A DNA stretch of 12,676 nt from Armatimonadota bacterium (GCA_014381035.1 JACMIS010000900.1:1-12676), one strand, 5' to 3'. Counted from the first letter of the stretch, positions 1 through 7,615 are shown. A program made the numbers and translations. The notes: generated by a model not told the origin, from the letters alone.

Positions 1-1203
1 GGCACCGAGTTCCCGATCGAACTGAGCATCAATGCCGCATCTTTGCTGGGACGCCCGTTTTTCACCGCATATCTGCGCGACATTACCGAGCGAAAACAGG
101 CGGAGGCGCGGTTGCAACTCAGCCAGACACGGCTAGCCACACTGATCGCGAACTTCCAGGCGGGGGTGCTCGTTGAGGACGAAAACCGACGCATCCTGCT
201 GACCAACCAACCGTTCTGTGATCAATTTTCCATACCTGCTCCGCCAGAATCGATGGTCGGATACGACTGTTCCGGCTCCGCCGAGCAGAGTAAACACCTT
301 TTTACAGACCCGGAAACATTCGTACAGCGAATCGACACGCTGCTACGCGAACGGCGGGTCGCCGCTGCCGAAGAAATACACATGCGTGATGGTCAGGTGT
401 TGGAGCGCGACTATATCCCGATTGTCGTCGAGAACGTGTACCGCGGTCACCTGTGGATGTACCGTAATGTTACGGCGCGATGCCGCCTGACCGAGGAATT
501 GAAGCGAAGTAACCAGGCATTACAGGAATTTGCTTCGATTGCCAGTCATGACCTGCAGGAACCGTTACGGAAGATTCAGGCGTTCGGCGGACGGCTAAAA
601 ACGAAGGTGAACTCCGTCCCGGAGCCGCCCGCGGACTGTGTCGATTATCTGGATCGGATGCTGAACGCCGCCGCCCGGATGCAAACACTGATCGACGGAC
701 TGCTCACTTTCTCACGGATCACCACGCAGAAACGCCCGATACAGGCGACAAACCTGAACGAAATCATCAACGGGGTGCTGAACGACCTGGAGGAGCGAAT
801 TCACCAGAGTAAAGCAAGCATCATCGTCGGTTCGCTTCCTACAGTGGAGGCAGATTCGCTCCAGATGCGGCAACTCTTTCAGAACTTGCTGGGAAACGCG
901 CTGAAGTTTCAGAGTGCGACGAAAACACCGGTTATCACGGTCCAGGTAACAACACGGGAGAGAGGTACTGGTAAGGTTCGGATTACGGTGACCGACAACG
1001 GTATTGGCTTTGATGCACGTCATGCGACACGGATTTTCGAGGTTTTCGAGCGGTTACATAGCCGCAGTGAATACGAGGGAACAGGGATCGGGTTAGCATT
1101 GTGTCGCCGTATTGTCGAGCGACACGGTGGTAGCATCTCCGCTCACTCTGTTCCTGGAGAAGGTGCTTCGTTTGTTATCGATTTACCTTGCGGTGCATCG
1201 TAA
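1..1203 (+). CDS. PAS-domain sensor histidine kinase, 5' partial
   Basis: The frame is open from the first base, so the gene begins outside the window; 400 residues are visible. The first ~35 residues are the end of a PAS domain (GTEFPIEL..., then DITERKQAE, the usual PAS exit helix). A second PAS-like segment follows to about codon 160. The DHp helix carries the phospho-acceptor His in SHDLQEPLRKI (His codon at 547-549). The ATPase domain has an N box (QNLLGNALKFQ), a G1 box (VTDNGIGFD), an F box (IFEVFERLHS) and a G2 box (GTGIGLALCRRIVE). The HDLQEPLR type of H box is typical of phytochrome-like and PAS kinases that pair with Rcp1-type receivers, which is exactly what follows downstream. 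No membrane segment is visible in the part present, and the signal sensed is unknown. Family assignment is certain; partners are inferred from gene order. Confidence 0.95.
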   Translation, partial: GTEFPIELSINAASLLGRPFFTAYLRDITERKQAEARLQLSQTRLATLIANFQAGVLVEDENRRILLTNQPFCDQFSIPAPPESMVGYDCSGSAEQSKHLFTDPETFVQRIDTLLRERRVAAAEEIHMRDGQVLERDYIPIVVENVYRGHLWMYRNVTARCRLTEELKRSNQALQEFASIASHDLQEPLRKIQAFGGRLKTKVNSVPEPPADCVDYLDRMLNAAARMQTLIDGLLTFSRITTQKRPIQATNLNEIINGVLNDLEERIHQSKASIIVGSLPTVEADSLQMRQLFQNLLGNALKFQSATKTPVITVQVTTRERGTGKVRITVTDNGIGFDARHATRIFEVFERLHSRSEYEGTGIGLALCRRIVERHGGSISAHSVPGEGASFVIDLPCGAS

Positions 1204-1238
1204 TCGTCACCGACAACGCCAGAAAAGGAATATGCAGG

Positions 1239-1754
1239 ATGATGACACGACAACAAATGGGGCGTCCCACAGCGGCGACCGCGGGTGCCGCCGTAGTGAT
1301 ACTGATGGCGGACGATGACCCGGACGATCAAATGCTGGCAGGGGAAGCACTTGCCGAGTGCCGTCTCGTCAACACGATCCGATTCGTGGGTGACGGCGAG
1401 GAGTTGATGGACTACCTGAAACGGCAAGGCGACTATTCGGTACCAGCGGCTGCCCCTCGCCCCGGACTGATCCTGTTGGATCTGAACATGCCGCGGAAAA
1501 ACGGGCGCGAGGCGTTGCAGGAGATCAAGGCAGATCCCGACCTGCGTTCTATCCCCGTCGTAATACTGACGACTTCTTCGTCCGAGGAAGATATCGCCCA
1601 GGCATACGATGCCGGAGCGAACTCCTACATCGCCAAGCCAGTCACGTTCGAAGGGCTGGTCGAAGTAATGAAACGGATCCGGATGTACTGGCTGGAAATC
1701 GTGGAAATGCCCGCCGTCACTTATATCTACAGCAGAAAGGAGGCAGAATTATGA
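1239..1754 (+). CDS. Rcp1-like single-domain response regulator
   Basis: 171-residue CheY-fold protein. I chose ATG 1239 because AAGGA at 1225-1229 lies at suitable spacing, while the frame extends upstream only through a TTG inside the kinase gene. The acidic pocket is Asp25-Asp27 (ADDDPDD), the phospho-acceptor is Asp81 in LLDLNMPRKNG, the switch Thr is in ILTTSSSEED (111-112) and the Lys is 133 (IAKPV). The long loop after alpha2 and the C-terminal YWLEIVEMP are hallmarks of the Rcp1 family, which receives phosphate from phytochrome-like kinases. There is no DNA-binding or enzymatic output domain, so it probably acts by protein contact or as a phosphate sink. It sits between the kinase and the phosphatase gene, and its stop codon overlaps the next start (ATGA). 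The kinase at 1-1203 is the obvious partner (inference). Confidence 0.93.
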   Translation: MMTRQQMGRPTAATAGAAVVILMADDDPDDQMLAGEALAECRLVNTIRFVGDGEELMDYLKRQGDYSVPAAAPRPGLILLDLNMPRKNGREALQEIKADPDLRSIPVVILTTSSSEEDIAQAYDAGANSYIAKPVTFEGLVEVMKRIRMYWLEIVEMPAVTYIYSRKEAEL

Positions 1755-3469
1755 AGCAAATCGGTTTACCGCTGGTTGCGTCGGATCGGGAGGTGGTACG
1801 CGTACTGGTGGTCGACGACGACCCCGAAGATTTCATGATCACCAGTCATCTGCTCGAAAGCATCCAAGGGAACATCCTGTATAGTGCCCGTTGGGTCGCG
1901 ACGGCGGAAGCCGCGCTGGCGGAGATGCCCGGTGAGTTTTCTCCCCCCTCCCACGACCTCTGCCTGATGGATTTTCGCCTCGGCAGCGAGGACGGATTGG
2001 AAGTCCTTCAAGCCGCCCGTGCGGCGGGTTACAATCGCCCCGTTATCCTGCTGACCGGGCACGATGACCTTGTACTGGATCAGACCGCGCAAGAGTACGG
2101 GGCGTCCGATTATCTGGTGAAAGGAAAAATCACCCCGTCACTGATGGAGCGAACCCTGCGGTATGCCAGGGCGCAGTGGGTTACGGAAACCGCGTTACGA
2201 GAAACGAACGATGCCCTCTGCCGGATACGCCGCCGTGAAAACGAGGTGGGGGCCGCTATCCAGCAAAAACTACTGGTAGCACCGATAACCTCGGCGACAC
2301 CCATCGCGGGATTACGGGTGGGGGCAAGGTCGATCGGGACCGAGAAGATCGACGGCGACTTTTATGATTTTTTTGCGTTTGGCACACGGTCGCTGGATGT
2401 CGTCGTCGGGGATGTGATGGGCAAAGGGACCGCGGCGGCACTACTGGGGGCGGCGGTAAAAAGTCATCTGGGACGGGTACAACGGGATTTGCTCATTTCC
2501 CTGCGACCGTACAACCGCCTACCGGAACCCGCCGAGATAGTCAACGGGCTGCACGCATTAGTCGCCGAGGAACTCTGTCAGTTGCAAAGTTTCGTGACGC
2601 TGGATTATGCCCGTTTCGATTTAGCGGAACAGGTATTACGGTTGGTAGATTGCGGACACCCGCCCCCGTTGTGTTATTCGCCCGACGGGAAGATCCGGAC
2701 GATAGCAGGGGATGACATGCCACTCGGTATGTGCGTGATGGATTTCGTTCCCCATTACGAGGAGATCTTTCCGCTGCGCGGCGGGGAAGTGTTTGTCTTC
2801 TACTCCGACGGTGTCACCGACGCGGAAGACAGCAGGGGGCAGCCGTTCGGCGACGAGCGTTTGTCCGCACTGGTTGCCGAGCTGGCTCCTCGTTGCTCGT
2901 CGCCGCAGGAGATCGCGGACTCGATTTGCAACACGGTCAACGAATATCAGGGGGCGACCATCGGAGACGACATAACTGTCGTCGTCGTGGCTATCGATCC
3001 GAACGCAGGGAAGCCAAAAACTCCGACCACTGCCGCGGCACGACAGCTACGGGTGTGCGAATTTCCGGCGAAACCGGAAGCGTTGGAGGACGTACGTTCC
3101 GCCACGGAAACGGCCTGTCGGGAACTGTGTGGGGAATACCTGGACGAGGAAACCATCGACCAGATCATTATCGCGGTGAACGAGGCGGCAGCCAACATCA
3201 TCGAGCACTCTCTGCTCCGGAACGCCAATTCCCGATTCCAGTGGGAAGCAGATTTCCTGAACACATCACTTCGGTTTCGTCTGCGGGATACGGGGCGTCG
3301 TTTCTCTCCCGATTGCGTACCGCCCCCCGTGTTCGACGGGTCGGAGGACGGGGGATTCGGTCTATTCATCATCAGTGCCGTCTTCGATTCGGTAGTTTAT
3401 GATCGTGATCCGCTCGGACGCAACACATTGCACATGTCTATCGCATTGATAGAATTAAAGAAAGGTTGA
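1751..3469 (+). CDS. Receiver-PP2C phosphatase-RsbW-like ATPase protein (HsbR-like)
   Basis: 572 residues; ATG 1751 overlaps the previous stop and is preceded by a strong AAAGGAGG at 1736-1743. Domains in order: a receiver (about 16-135; acidic VDDDP 21-25, phospho-acceptor Asp74 in CLMDFRLGS, Thr102, Lys124); a helical, probably coiled linker (about 136-175); a PP2C/SpoIIE Ser/Thr phosphatase (about 180-415) with metal ligands in DGDFYDF (201-207), GDVMGKG (220-226), YSDGVTDAED (351-360) and GDDITV (405-410); and a GHKL ATPase of RsbW type (about 435-570) with N box VNEAAANIIEHS, LRDTGRRF and DGGFGLF. This is the architecture of Pseudomonas HsbR and, in another order, Vibrio SypE. Such proteins phosphorylate or dephosphorylate a STAS antagonist according to the state of the receiver; the STAS partner is encoded 8 bases downstream. 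All catalytic residues I can check are present, so both activities look possible. The output (sigma factor or other target) is not in the window. Confidence 0.94.
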   Translation: MKQIGLPLVASDREVVRVLVVDDDPEDFMITSHLLESIQGNILYSARWVATAEAALAEMPGEFSPPSHDLCLMDFRLGSEDGLEVLQAARAAGYNRPVILLTGHDDLVLDQTAQEYGASDYLVKGKITPSLMERTLRYARAQWVTETALRETNDALCRIRRRENEVGAAIQQKLLVAPITSATPIAGLRVGARSIGTEKIDGDFYDFFAFGTRSLDVVVGDVMGKGTAAALLGAAVKSHLGRVQRDLLISLRPYNRLPEPAEIVNGLHALVAEELCQLQSFVTLDYARFDLAEQVLRLVDCGHPPPLCYSPDGKIRTIAGDDMPLGMCVMDFVPHYEEIFPLRGGEVFVFYSDGVTDAEDSRGQPFGDERLSALVAELAPRCSSPQEIADSICNTVNEYQGATIGDDITVVVVAIDPNAGKPKTPTTAAARQLRVCEFPAKPEALEDVRSATETACRELCGEYLDEETIDQIIIAVNEAAANIIEHSLLRNANSRFQWEADFLNTSLRFRLRDTGRRFSPDCVPPPVFDGSEDGGFGLFIISAVFDSVVYDRDPLGRNTLHMSIALIELKKG

Positions 3470-3477
3470 AATTATAA

Positions 3478-3846
3478 ATGGCTACTATTGACATTTCTGT
3501 GGAATCGTTGCCGGAGAATATCATCATCGTCCGCGTACAGGGGGACAAACTGGACCTCAGCACGGCGGCACGCTTCAAGGACAAGATGCGCGACCTGATT
3601 CGCTATAACGTACGCATGGTCCTCGACCTGGGTGCTGTCCAGTTCGTCGATAGCTCTGGCTTCGGCGCGATCTTGTCTTGCCTGCGTGACATCAACGAGC
3701 ACGGGGGGAGCATGAAAATCTGTCGTGTCCAGAAACGGGTTCGTGCCTTGCTGGAATTGGTGCGAATACACCGCATCCTCGGCATTTATGACACGTCAGA
3801 GGAAGCCGTCGCCGCCTTCGATGACGCGACCGCGATAGGGAAATAA
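3478..3846 (+). CDS. STAS-domain anti-sigma-factor antagonist (HsbA/RsbV-like)
   Basis: 122 residues, a whole single STAS domain with the usual length. The phosphorylation loop reads FVDSSGFGA, with Asp58-Ser59-Ser60-Gly61; by analogy with SpoIIAA the target residue is Ser59. The start ATG lies 8 bases after the stop of the phosphatase-kinase gene, with GAAAGG just upstream, so the two are co-transcribed. In partner switching, the unphosphorylated antagonist binds an anti-sigma kinase or another target and phosphorylation releases it; the adjacent protein has both a kinase-like and a phosphatase domain able to control this. No anti-sigma or sigma gene is visible nearby. The STAS assignment is secure; the target is unknown. 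Confidence 0.94.
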   Translation: MATIDISVESLPENIIIVRVQGDKLDLSTAARFKDKMRDLIRYNVRMVLDLGAVQFVDSSGFGAILSCLRDINEHGGSMKICRVQKRVRALLELVRIHRILGIYDTSEEAVAAFDDATAIGK

Positions 3847-3897
3847 TCCCGCCTTCGAGGGGCAGAAGATCGGCTGGTTAAGGACAGACGAGTAATT

Positions 3898-4252
3898 ATG
3901 AGCACAGTGACACTATGCGTCTTTATCGACGCCTTCAGATGGGAACTGGCGCAACAACACCGATTTCTGGATGATCTGCTCATGATAAAAGCACCGATGG
4001 ACACAGTCCTCGGATACTCCTGCACCTGTGACCCGACGATCCTGACCGGGAAGATGCCCGCCGAACACGGGCATTTTTCGTTCTTCGCGTACGCACCGGA
4101 AAGATCGTCGTTTGATCGCCCCTGTGTCAACTCTGTGCCGCACTGCCGTCCAGTGTGGCGGGACCCGGGCGGGTTCGTCGGGGCATCAGCCGTGTCTTCC
4201 AGAAGCTGCTCGGTTACAGCGGGTACTTTCAGCTGTATAATTTTCCGTTCCA
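3898..4252 (+). pseudogene. Alkaline-phosphatase-superfamily protein, N-terminal remnant with frameshift
   Basis: ATG 3898 starts a frame whose first ~72 residues look like the beginning of an AlkP/phosphodiesterase-superfamily protein: a metal-binding Asp in VFIDAFRW (Asp11), and GYSCTCDPTILTGKMPAEHG, where Ser41 falls in the nucleophile position and TG-x-x-P-x-x-HG follows. Real similarity stops near base 4117. It resumes one frame over (frame 3) as LCQLCAAL... then GRVRRGISR and GYSGYFQLYNFPFQ, which reads as the continuation of the same protein. One missing C in the run 4119-4122 would join the two frames. From about 4253 the reading frame becomes a membrane transporter, so most of the phosphatase (usually 350-500 residues) is gone. 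Enzymes of this kind could modify or release phospho-linked sugars or lipids in envelope synthesis; this copy should be inactive. Confidence 0.72.
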
Positions 4253-5290
4253 ATACGCGCTTTCTCTGTATCGCGGAACGGGTATCGTCACGGTCGCCTG
4301 GATTAATCTGGGGACGATGCTATTGGAATACGTTGCCTATGTCGTCCTGGTATTCCGTTGTCTGCCAGGAATTCGGATACATATCGCGCTGGCAGACCGG
4401 ACACTGCTTCGCGAGGTAGCATCTTTCAGCCTTTCCCAGTTACTGGTTCATGCCGCGACTCTGGTACGAATGCGAATTGACCCCTTGCTGGTCCAATGGT
4501 TCCTGACGTTGCCAGCGGTCGCGGTCTACGCGATAGCATTACGAATTTCGGAGTCTACGTTACTACTTACCAAGCAGGTTATCAATGTATTCGCTCCCCT
4601 GGTGGCGCAACTACAGGGAAGCGGGGACGTAATAAAGTTACGTTTCATACTGCTGAACGCCACGAAGTTCGTTTTCGCCGCCTCGACGGTGCTGACACTC
4701 TCCGTGTGCCTTTTCGCCCGCGAGATAATTGTTTTGTGGGTAGGCTCCGAGATGGCGGCCGCTGCAATACCGCTTTGTATTCTGATGGCGGCAATGGGAC
4801 TGAACGTTCCCCAGATGATGGTAGCGAATGTCCTGGTGATGACAGGTCACCATAAACTATCTGCGCAAGCGCAGGGAGCAGGCATTCTGGTCAACCTTGC
4901 TTGCAGTATTCTCCTTGCCCCCTTCTGGGTATCGGCGGCATCGCCCTGGGCACACTGATCGCAACCCTCTGTGTAGACGTTCTGTACATACTGCCGCGAG
5001 CCTGTGCGCTGCAAAACGTTCCTTTTTCACGATTTGTACGACAGGTGTTCCTACCGGCACCGATATGCGGGGGAGCACAGGTATCGGTAACCATCTGGCT
5101 AAAAACACTGGTGCCACCAACATATCTCGTTCTTGTTGCTTTGCTAGCGATTCCTGGTGCGCTCACCTTTGGGATACTCTTCGCCCTCTTCTTCATCGAG
5201 AACGATGAGCGAGCACTATTGCGAGAAAAGTTTCTGCGGCGCAACAGGAAAGTGTCGCCCACACTCGCTCCAGGGGCGGGGGCGGGCTAA
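4253..5290 (+). pseudogene. Wzx/MATE-type polysaccharide flippase, C-terminal remnant with frameshift
   Basis: A strongly hydrophobic frame follows without its own start: alternating membrane helices (for example WINLGTMLLEYVAYVVLV, FVFAASTVLTLSVCLF, PLCILMAAMGLNVPQMMV), with the charged helix MRIDPLLVQ and the REIIVLWVGSEM turn seen in the second half of Wzx-like lipid-linked oligosaccharide flippases. About 340 residues remain of a usual 430-500; the N-terminal helices are missing. The frame breaks at a run of five C (4918-4922): CSILLAP continues as LLGIGGIALGTLIATL in the next frame and runs to TAA at 5290. One extra C would restore it. The N-terminal side is fused to the phosphatase remnant without a stop. 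Intact, this protein would move lipid-linked repeat units across the inner membrane for the glycosyltransferases encoded nearby. It may be a true pseudogene, or partly a sequencing artefact at the C runs. Confidence 0.78.
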
Positions 5291-5291
5291 A

Positions 5292-5579
5292 TCAGGTTTG
5301 TTGTATCCCGTTTAACCCCACACTCGCTTTTTGCGCCAACAGGGAGAAAGGGATGGCGTACTCGCAGTCATCGGTTGATGGGGCGACATTTTTGCTGTTC
5401 CGTCCTTTCCCGACGAGCAGTTCGTTCTGGGTTGCCGCGATGGCAACGATGCGAGCCAGACCTTCGCGATTTCTTTCCTGTTGAGCCACATCGAGTGCCG
5501 CCGCGAGAGCGTGATATGCCGCATCGTGGTACCCCTTCCCGAAGGAGTCCTGGTTGAGGATCATGAATAATTTAAACAT
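5292..5579 (-). CDS. Small hypothetical protein, 95 residues
   Basis: I do not recognise a family. The frame starts at ATG 5579 (a stop lies five codons upstream, so no longer start is possible) and ends one base away from the stop of the convergent flippase remnant. The first ~60 residues have protein-like composition: a short N-terminal stretch MFKLFMILNQDSFGKGYHDA, then a helical, Ala-rich part (YHALAAALDVAQQERNREG, LARIVAIAATQNELL) that looks like one helical hairpin. The C-terminal third is less ordered. No Shine-Dalgarno sequence is evident; the next in-frame ATG (residue 6) has none either. There is no signal peptide or membrane helix. It could be a small helical adaptor or a fragment of a larger TPR-like protein. 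Judged real on amino-acid pattern only. Confidence 0.5.
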   Translation of the reverse strand: MFKLFMILNQDSFGKGYHDAAYHALAAALDVAQQERNREGLARIVAIAATQNELLVGKGRNSKNVAPSTDDCEYAIPFSLLAQKASVGLNGIQQT

Positions 5580-5724
5580 CGTGAGTAGAGATCAGTCAAC
5601 TTTCGTCTTTGTGTCCGCACAATCTTTCGGCGGGTGCCTCCCGTATTCCGGCACCACACCCTGATAACAAGGCATCCCGTTCCAAGCCCCTGGCGGAGCT
5701 GACGGAATATCAAGTGCGATTCTC

Positions 5725-5907
5725 CTACGGGCTTTCCGCCGGTAGGGACATCCCGGATGGGAATCGGTTCCTGGATTTCGCCGCGACGGCTTCGTAAACC
5801 GTCACCAACTGCTGGGTAATGATTTGCCAGCTGAATTCGTTGGTGACGCGTAAGGAAGCATTCTGCAGTAGCCGATTGCGGCATGCTTGAGATTGCAACA
5901 GGAAATG
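5725..5907 (-). pseudogene. GT4 glycosyltransferase, C-terminal tail only
   Basis: About 60 residues are recognisable: HFLLQSQACRNRLLQNAS, then LRVTNEFSWQIITQQLVTVYEAVAAK, the standard last two helices of a GT-B/GT4 glycosyltransferase (the F-S-W-x-x-I...YE-x-V closing motif). No start, no Rossmann domains and no nucleotide-sugar motif are present. The upstream side abuts the truncated WecG/TagA domain at about 5905-5910, in a different reading frame, so the tail is not translated as part of the fused frame and should be a dead fragment left by a deletion. The stop TAG is at 5725-5727. Bases 5580-5724, between this tail and the small ORF, contain nothing I can identify. Confidence 0.72.
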
Positions 5908-6728
5908 TTCGCGCAATCGGCATTCACAAACGAAACCTGCATTGCTCGGCTCGGCGACTCGCCGGACCTATCCATTGTTGCTGTCTGGACAAGATGAGCC
6001 ACCGCTTCATCCATCGTGTCATTATCCAGAGGAATATCCAGCAGAGTAATCCGTCCGGTGGATACTTCTTCCTCAGGTGTTGCGCCGCCATAAAAGGAAG
6101 CCCATCCCACACGAAGAATGATGCCTACGTCTCCCCAGAAACTTCGTTCCAAGACATAGTCGCGATCTGCCCATGCTTCTCCTTCGAAAGGAATATTAGC
6201 ACGCTGGCGAGCCCACCAGAGACAAATAACACCGGGGCGAACCAGGTACCGTTCGCGACGCAGACGGTCACTCGGCGGCATTTCGTCGGGTTCTACGGCG
6301 CGTGGTCCGACGATTGCCATGTCACCCCGGAAGATGTTCCATAATGCAGGCAAGCGGTGCAGGTTCAGCCACTCGATCCAACTGCCACGCCGGGCAAGAA
6401 ATGTGTACTCATGAAACGGTTGACACTCTCTCCCGAGTCGAGGGATTCGGCAAACCGGCCCGCAAATCAATCGAAGAAGTGCTATTAAAGGGAGGGTGAC
6501 TATCAGCAATATTAACGCAAGCGATCCATCCCAAAACCGTTGCGCCTCGGGCATCTTCGCACAGAGATGACTCCAGGCAGTTCTTATCCCCTGCCGATGG
6601 GCCGCCTGGCGAAAACGTGTCTGGCGGCGTTCCAGATCTGCTGAGGTGAAATGATCTGGACCAGTGGTATCATCGTCAACGTTCCATTTTGTTCCTTGGA
6701 ATCGTCTCAGTTGCTTCATAAGTATCAC
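5802..6728 (-). pseudogene. Divergent sugar transferase fused to truncated WecG/TagA/CpsF (GT26) domain
   Basis: The start is GTG 6728, because AGGAG lies nine bases before it; the first ATG (6719) is 18 bases away. Residues ~65-215 are a bacterial sugar-transferase (monotopic phosphoglycosyl transferase) domain: a hydrophobic helix ALILLIVTLPLIALLRLI, then WNIFRGDMAIVGPR and RPGVICLWW. The catalytic Asp-Glu pair of the family (SLDELPQLW) is replaced by His124-Arg125 (LHRLPALW), and the KFRSM motif is not conserved. From about residue 223 a second domain begins, ITLLDIPLDNDTMDEAVAHL and VSFVNADCANIS, the N-terminus of the GT26 family that adds a second sugar, such as ManNAc, to the lipid-linked primer. 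It breaks off at about base 5908; the remaining 35 codons to the stop at 5802 are out-of-frame read-through of a GT4 tail. The GT26 active site (normally ~200 residues) is therefore missing. The N-terminal part could still be made. Confidence 0.78.
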
Positions 6729-6774
6729 TTTCAGTCACTCCTAACGGGGAATGCTGAACAATGCTACGAAACAA

Positions 6775-6794
6775 TCATTAATGGTCCGTTAAAT
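6775..6794 (-). promoter_or_regulatory. Possible OmpR/PhoB-type direct-repeat operator (weak copy)
   Basis: Read on the minus strand, TTTAACGG is followed by ATTAATGA with the TTAA cores exactly 11 bp apart. It lies in the 100-bp gap upstream of the GTG-started sugar transferase/GT26 gene and 47 bp before its start codon. A possible -10 (TAGCAT) follows after one helical turn. It is recognised mainly because two better copies occur upstream of other genes in the same locus; alone it would not stand out. Confidence 0.35.
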
Positions 6795-6828
6795 ACGACG
6801 GGTGATCGCCTTCATTTATTAACGGTTT

Positions 6829-7527
6829 TCAATACGCACCTTCGCCTCCCAGCACTGCCGGGATTGTATGCATCAGGAGTTGAATATCGAAAAGCATACT
6901 GCGCTTCGCGATGTACTGGAGATCCATTTCCACCTGTTGAGCGAAGGGCACATCGGCACGTCCTGACACCTGCCAGATACAGGTAATTCCTGGTTCCACT
7001 GCAAGGCGTGCTCGCTCCGTAACGGTGTACTGCTGTACCTCGACTACCAGTGCTGGTCGAGGTCCGACCAGAGACATTTCGCCGGTCAGGACACACCATA
7101 GTTGTGGTAACTCGTCCAGGGAAAAGCGGCGTAAAAAAGCACCGACTGGAGTGATACGCGGGTCATTTTTGAGCTTGAAAGTAACCGCGCTTTCACCGTG
7201 TTGATTCTGGTGTAACAGCTTCTGTCGGATCACTTCCGCGTCCGCCACCATGGAGCGGAATTTGGGGAAACGGAACGAAACTCCGTCTTTACCAACGCGG
7301 GTCTGATAAAAAAGAACTGCTCCGCCATCCTGAACCTTGATCACTATTGCAATCAGAAGAAATACCGGGGCAAGTAATAGCAACGCTACTCCGGTTACGA
7401 TTACATCAAAAACACGCTTGAGTATCGGATACAGGGACGTGCGTCGCATAGGCATGCAAGCAAATTCTCTCGCTTTGATTTCTCCACGCGAGGAGGTGGC
7501 TATGTCCAATTGGGCTGAGTGCGTCAT
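6829..7527 (-). CDS. Short-form sugar transferase (undecaprenyl-phosphate phosphoglycosyl transferase)
   Basis: 232 residues; start ATG 7527 with GGAG ten bases upstream. It catalyses transfer of a sugar-phosphate from a nucleotide sugar to undecaprenyl phosphate, the first step of exopolysaccharide repeat-unit assembly, at the inner face of the membrane. Visible signs: one re-entrant hydrophobic helix (about 40-65, DVIVTGVALLLLAPVFLLIA), GAVLFYQTRVG, PKFRSMVADAE, the catalytic Asp138-Glu139 in FSLDELPQLW, LTGEMSLVGPRPAL and PGITCIWQVSGRADVPF. The length matches the PglC/WcaJ-C-terminal (monotopic) form, without the extra N-terminal four-helix part of long WbaP/WcaJ proteins. The first ~30 residues are polar and not part of the fold. 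All key residues are kept, so this is the working primer enzyme of the locus, in contrast to the degenerate one encoded just downstream. The exact sugar cannot be told. Confidence 0.95.
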   Translation of the reverse strand: MTHSAQLDIATSSRGEIKAREFACMPMRRTSLYPILKRVFDVIVTGVALLLLAPVFLLIAIVIKVQDGGAVLFYQTRVGKDGVSFRFPKFRSMVADAEVIRQKLLHQNQHGESAVTFKLKNDPRITPVGAFLRRFSLDELPQLWCVLTGEMSLVGPRPALVVEVQQYTVTERARLAVEPGITCIWQVSGRADVPFAQQVEMDLQYIAKRSMLFDIQLLMHTIPAVLGGEGAY

Positions 7528-7615
7528 TACTTATAGTCTCCAACAGTCGTTGTTTGATAGTGATGGTCGGTTCATCGTGTGACCGCCAGAGCGTTATTTC
7601 GGACAGAAACAGTAG

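Noticed and set aside
2731..3402. A 223-residue + strand frame inside the phosphatase-kinase gene
   Set aside because: Arg-rich, low-complexity translation with no domain; it overlaps the well-supported 572-residue gene in another frame.
3847..3897. Possible terminator after the STAS gene (CCTTCGAGG)
   Set aside because: The palindrome is only three base pairs around a short loop and no T-run follows.
3786..4253. A 155-residue - strand frame opposite the STAS gene end and the phosphatase remnant
   Set aside because: Ser/Arg-rich composition without motifs; the + strand reading carries recognisable protein families over the same bases.
5311..5325. A further TTTAAC-type octamer near the flippase end
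   Set aside because: Single copy, inside the small ORF, without an 11-bp partner; not counted as an operator.
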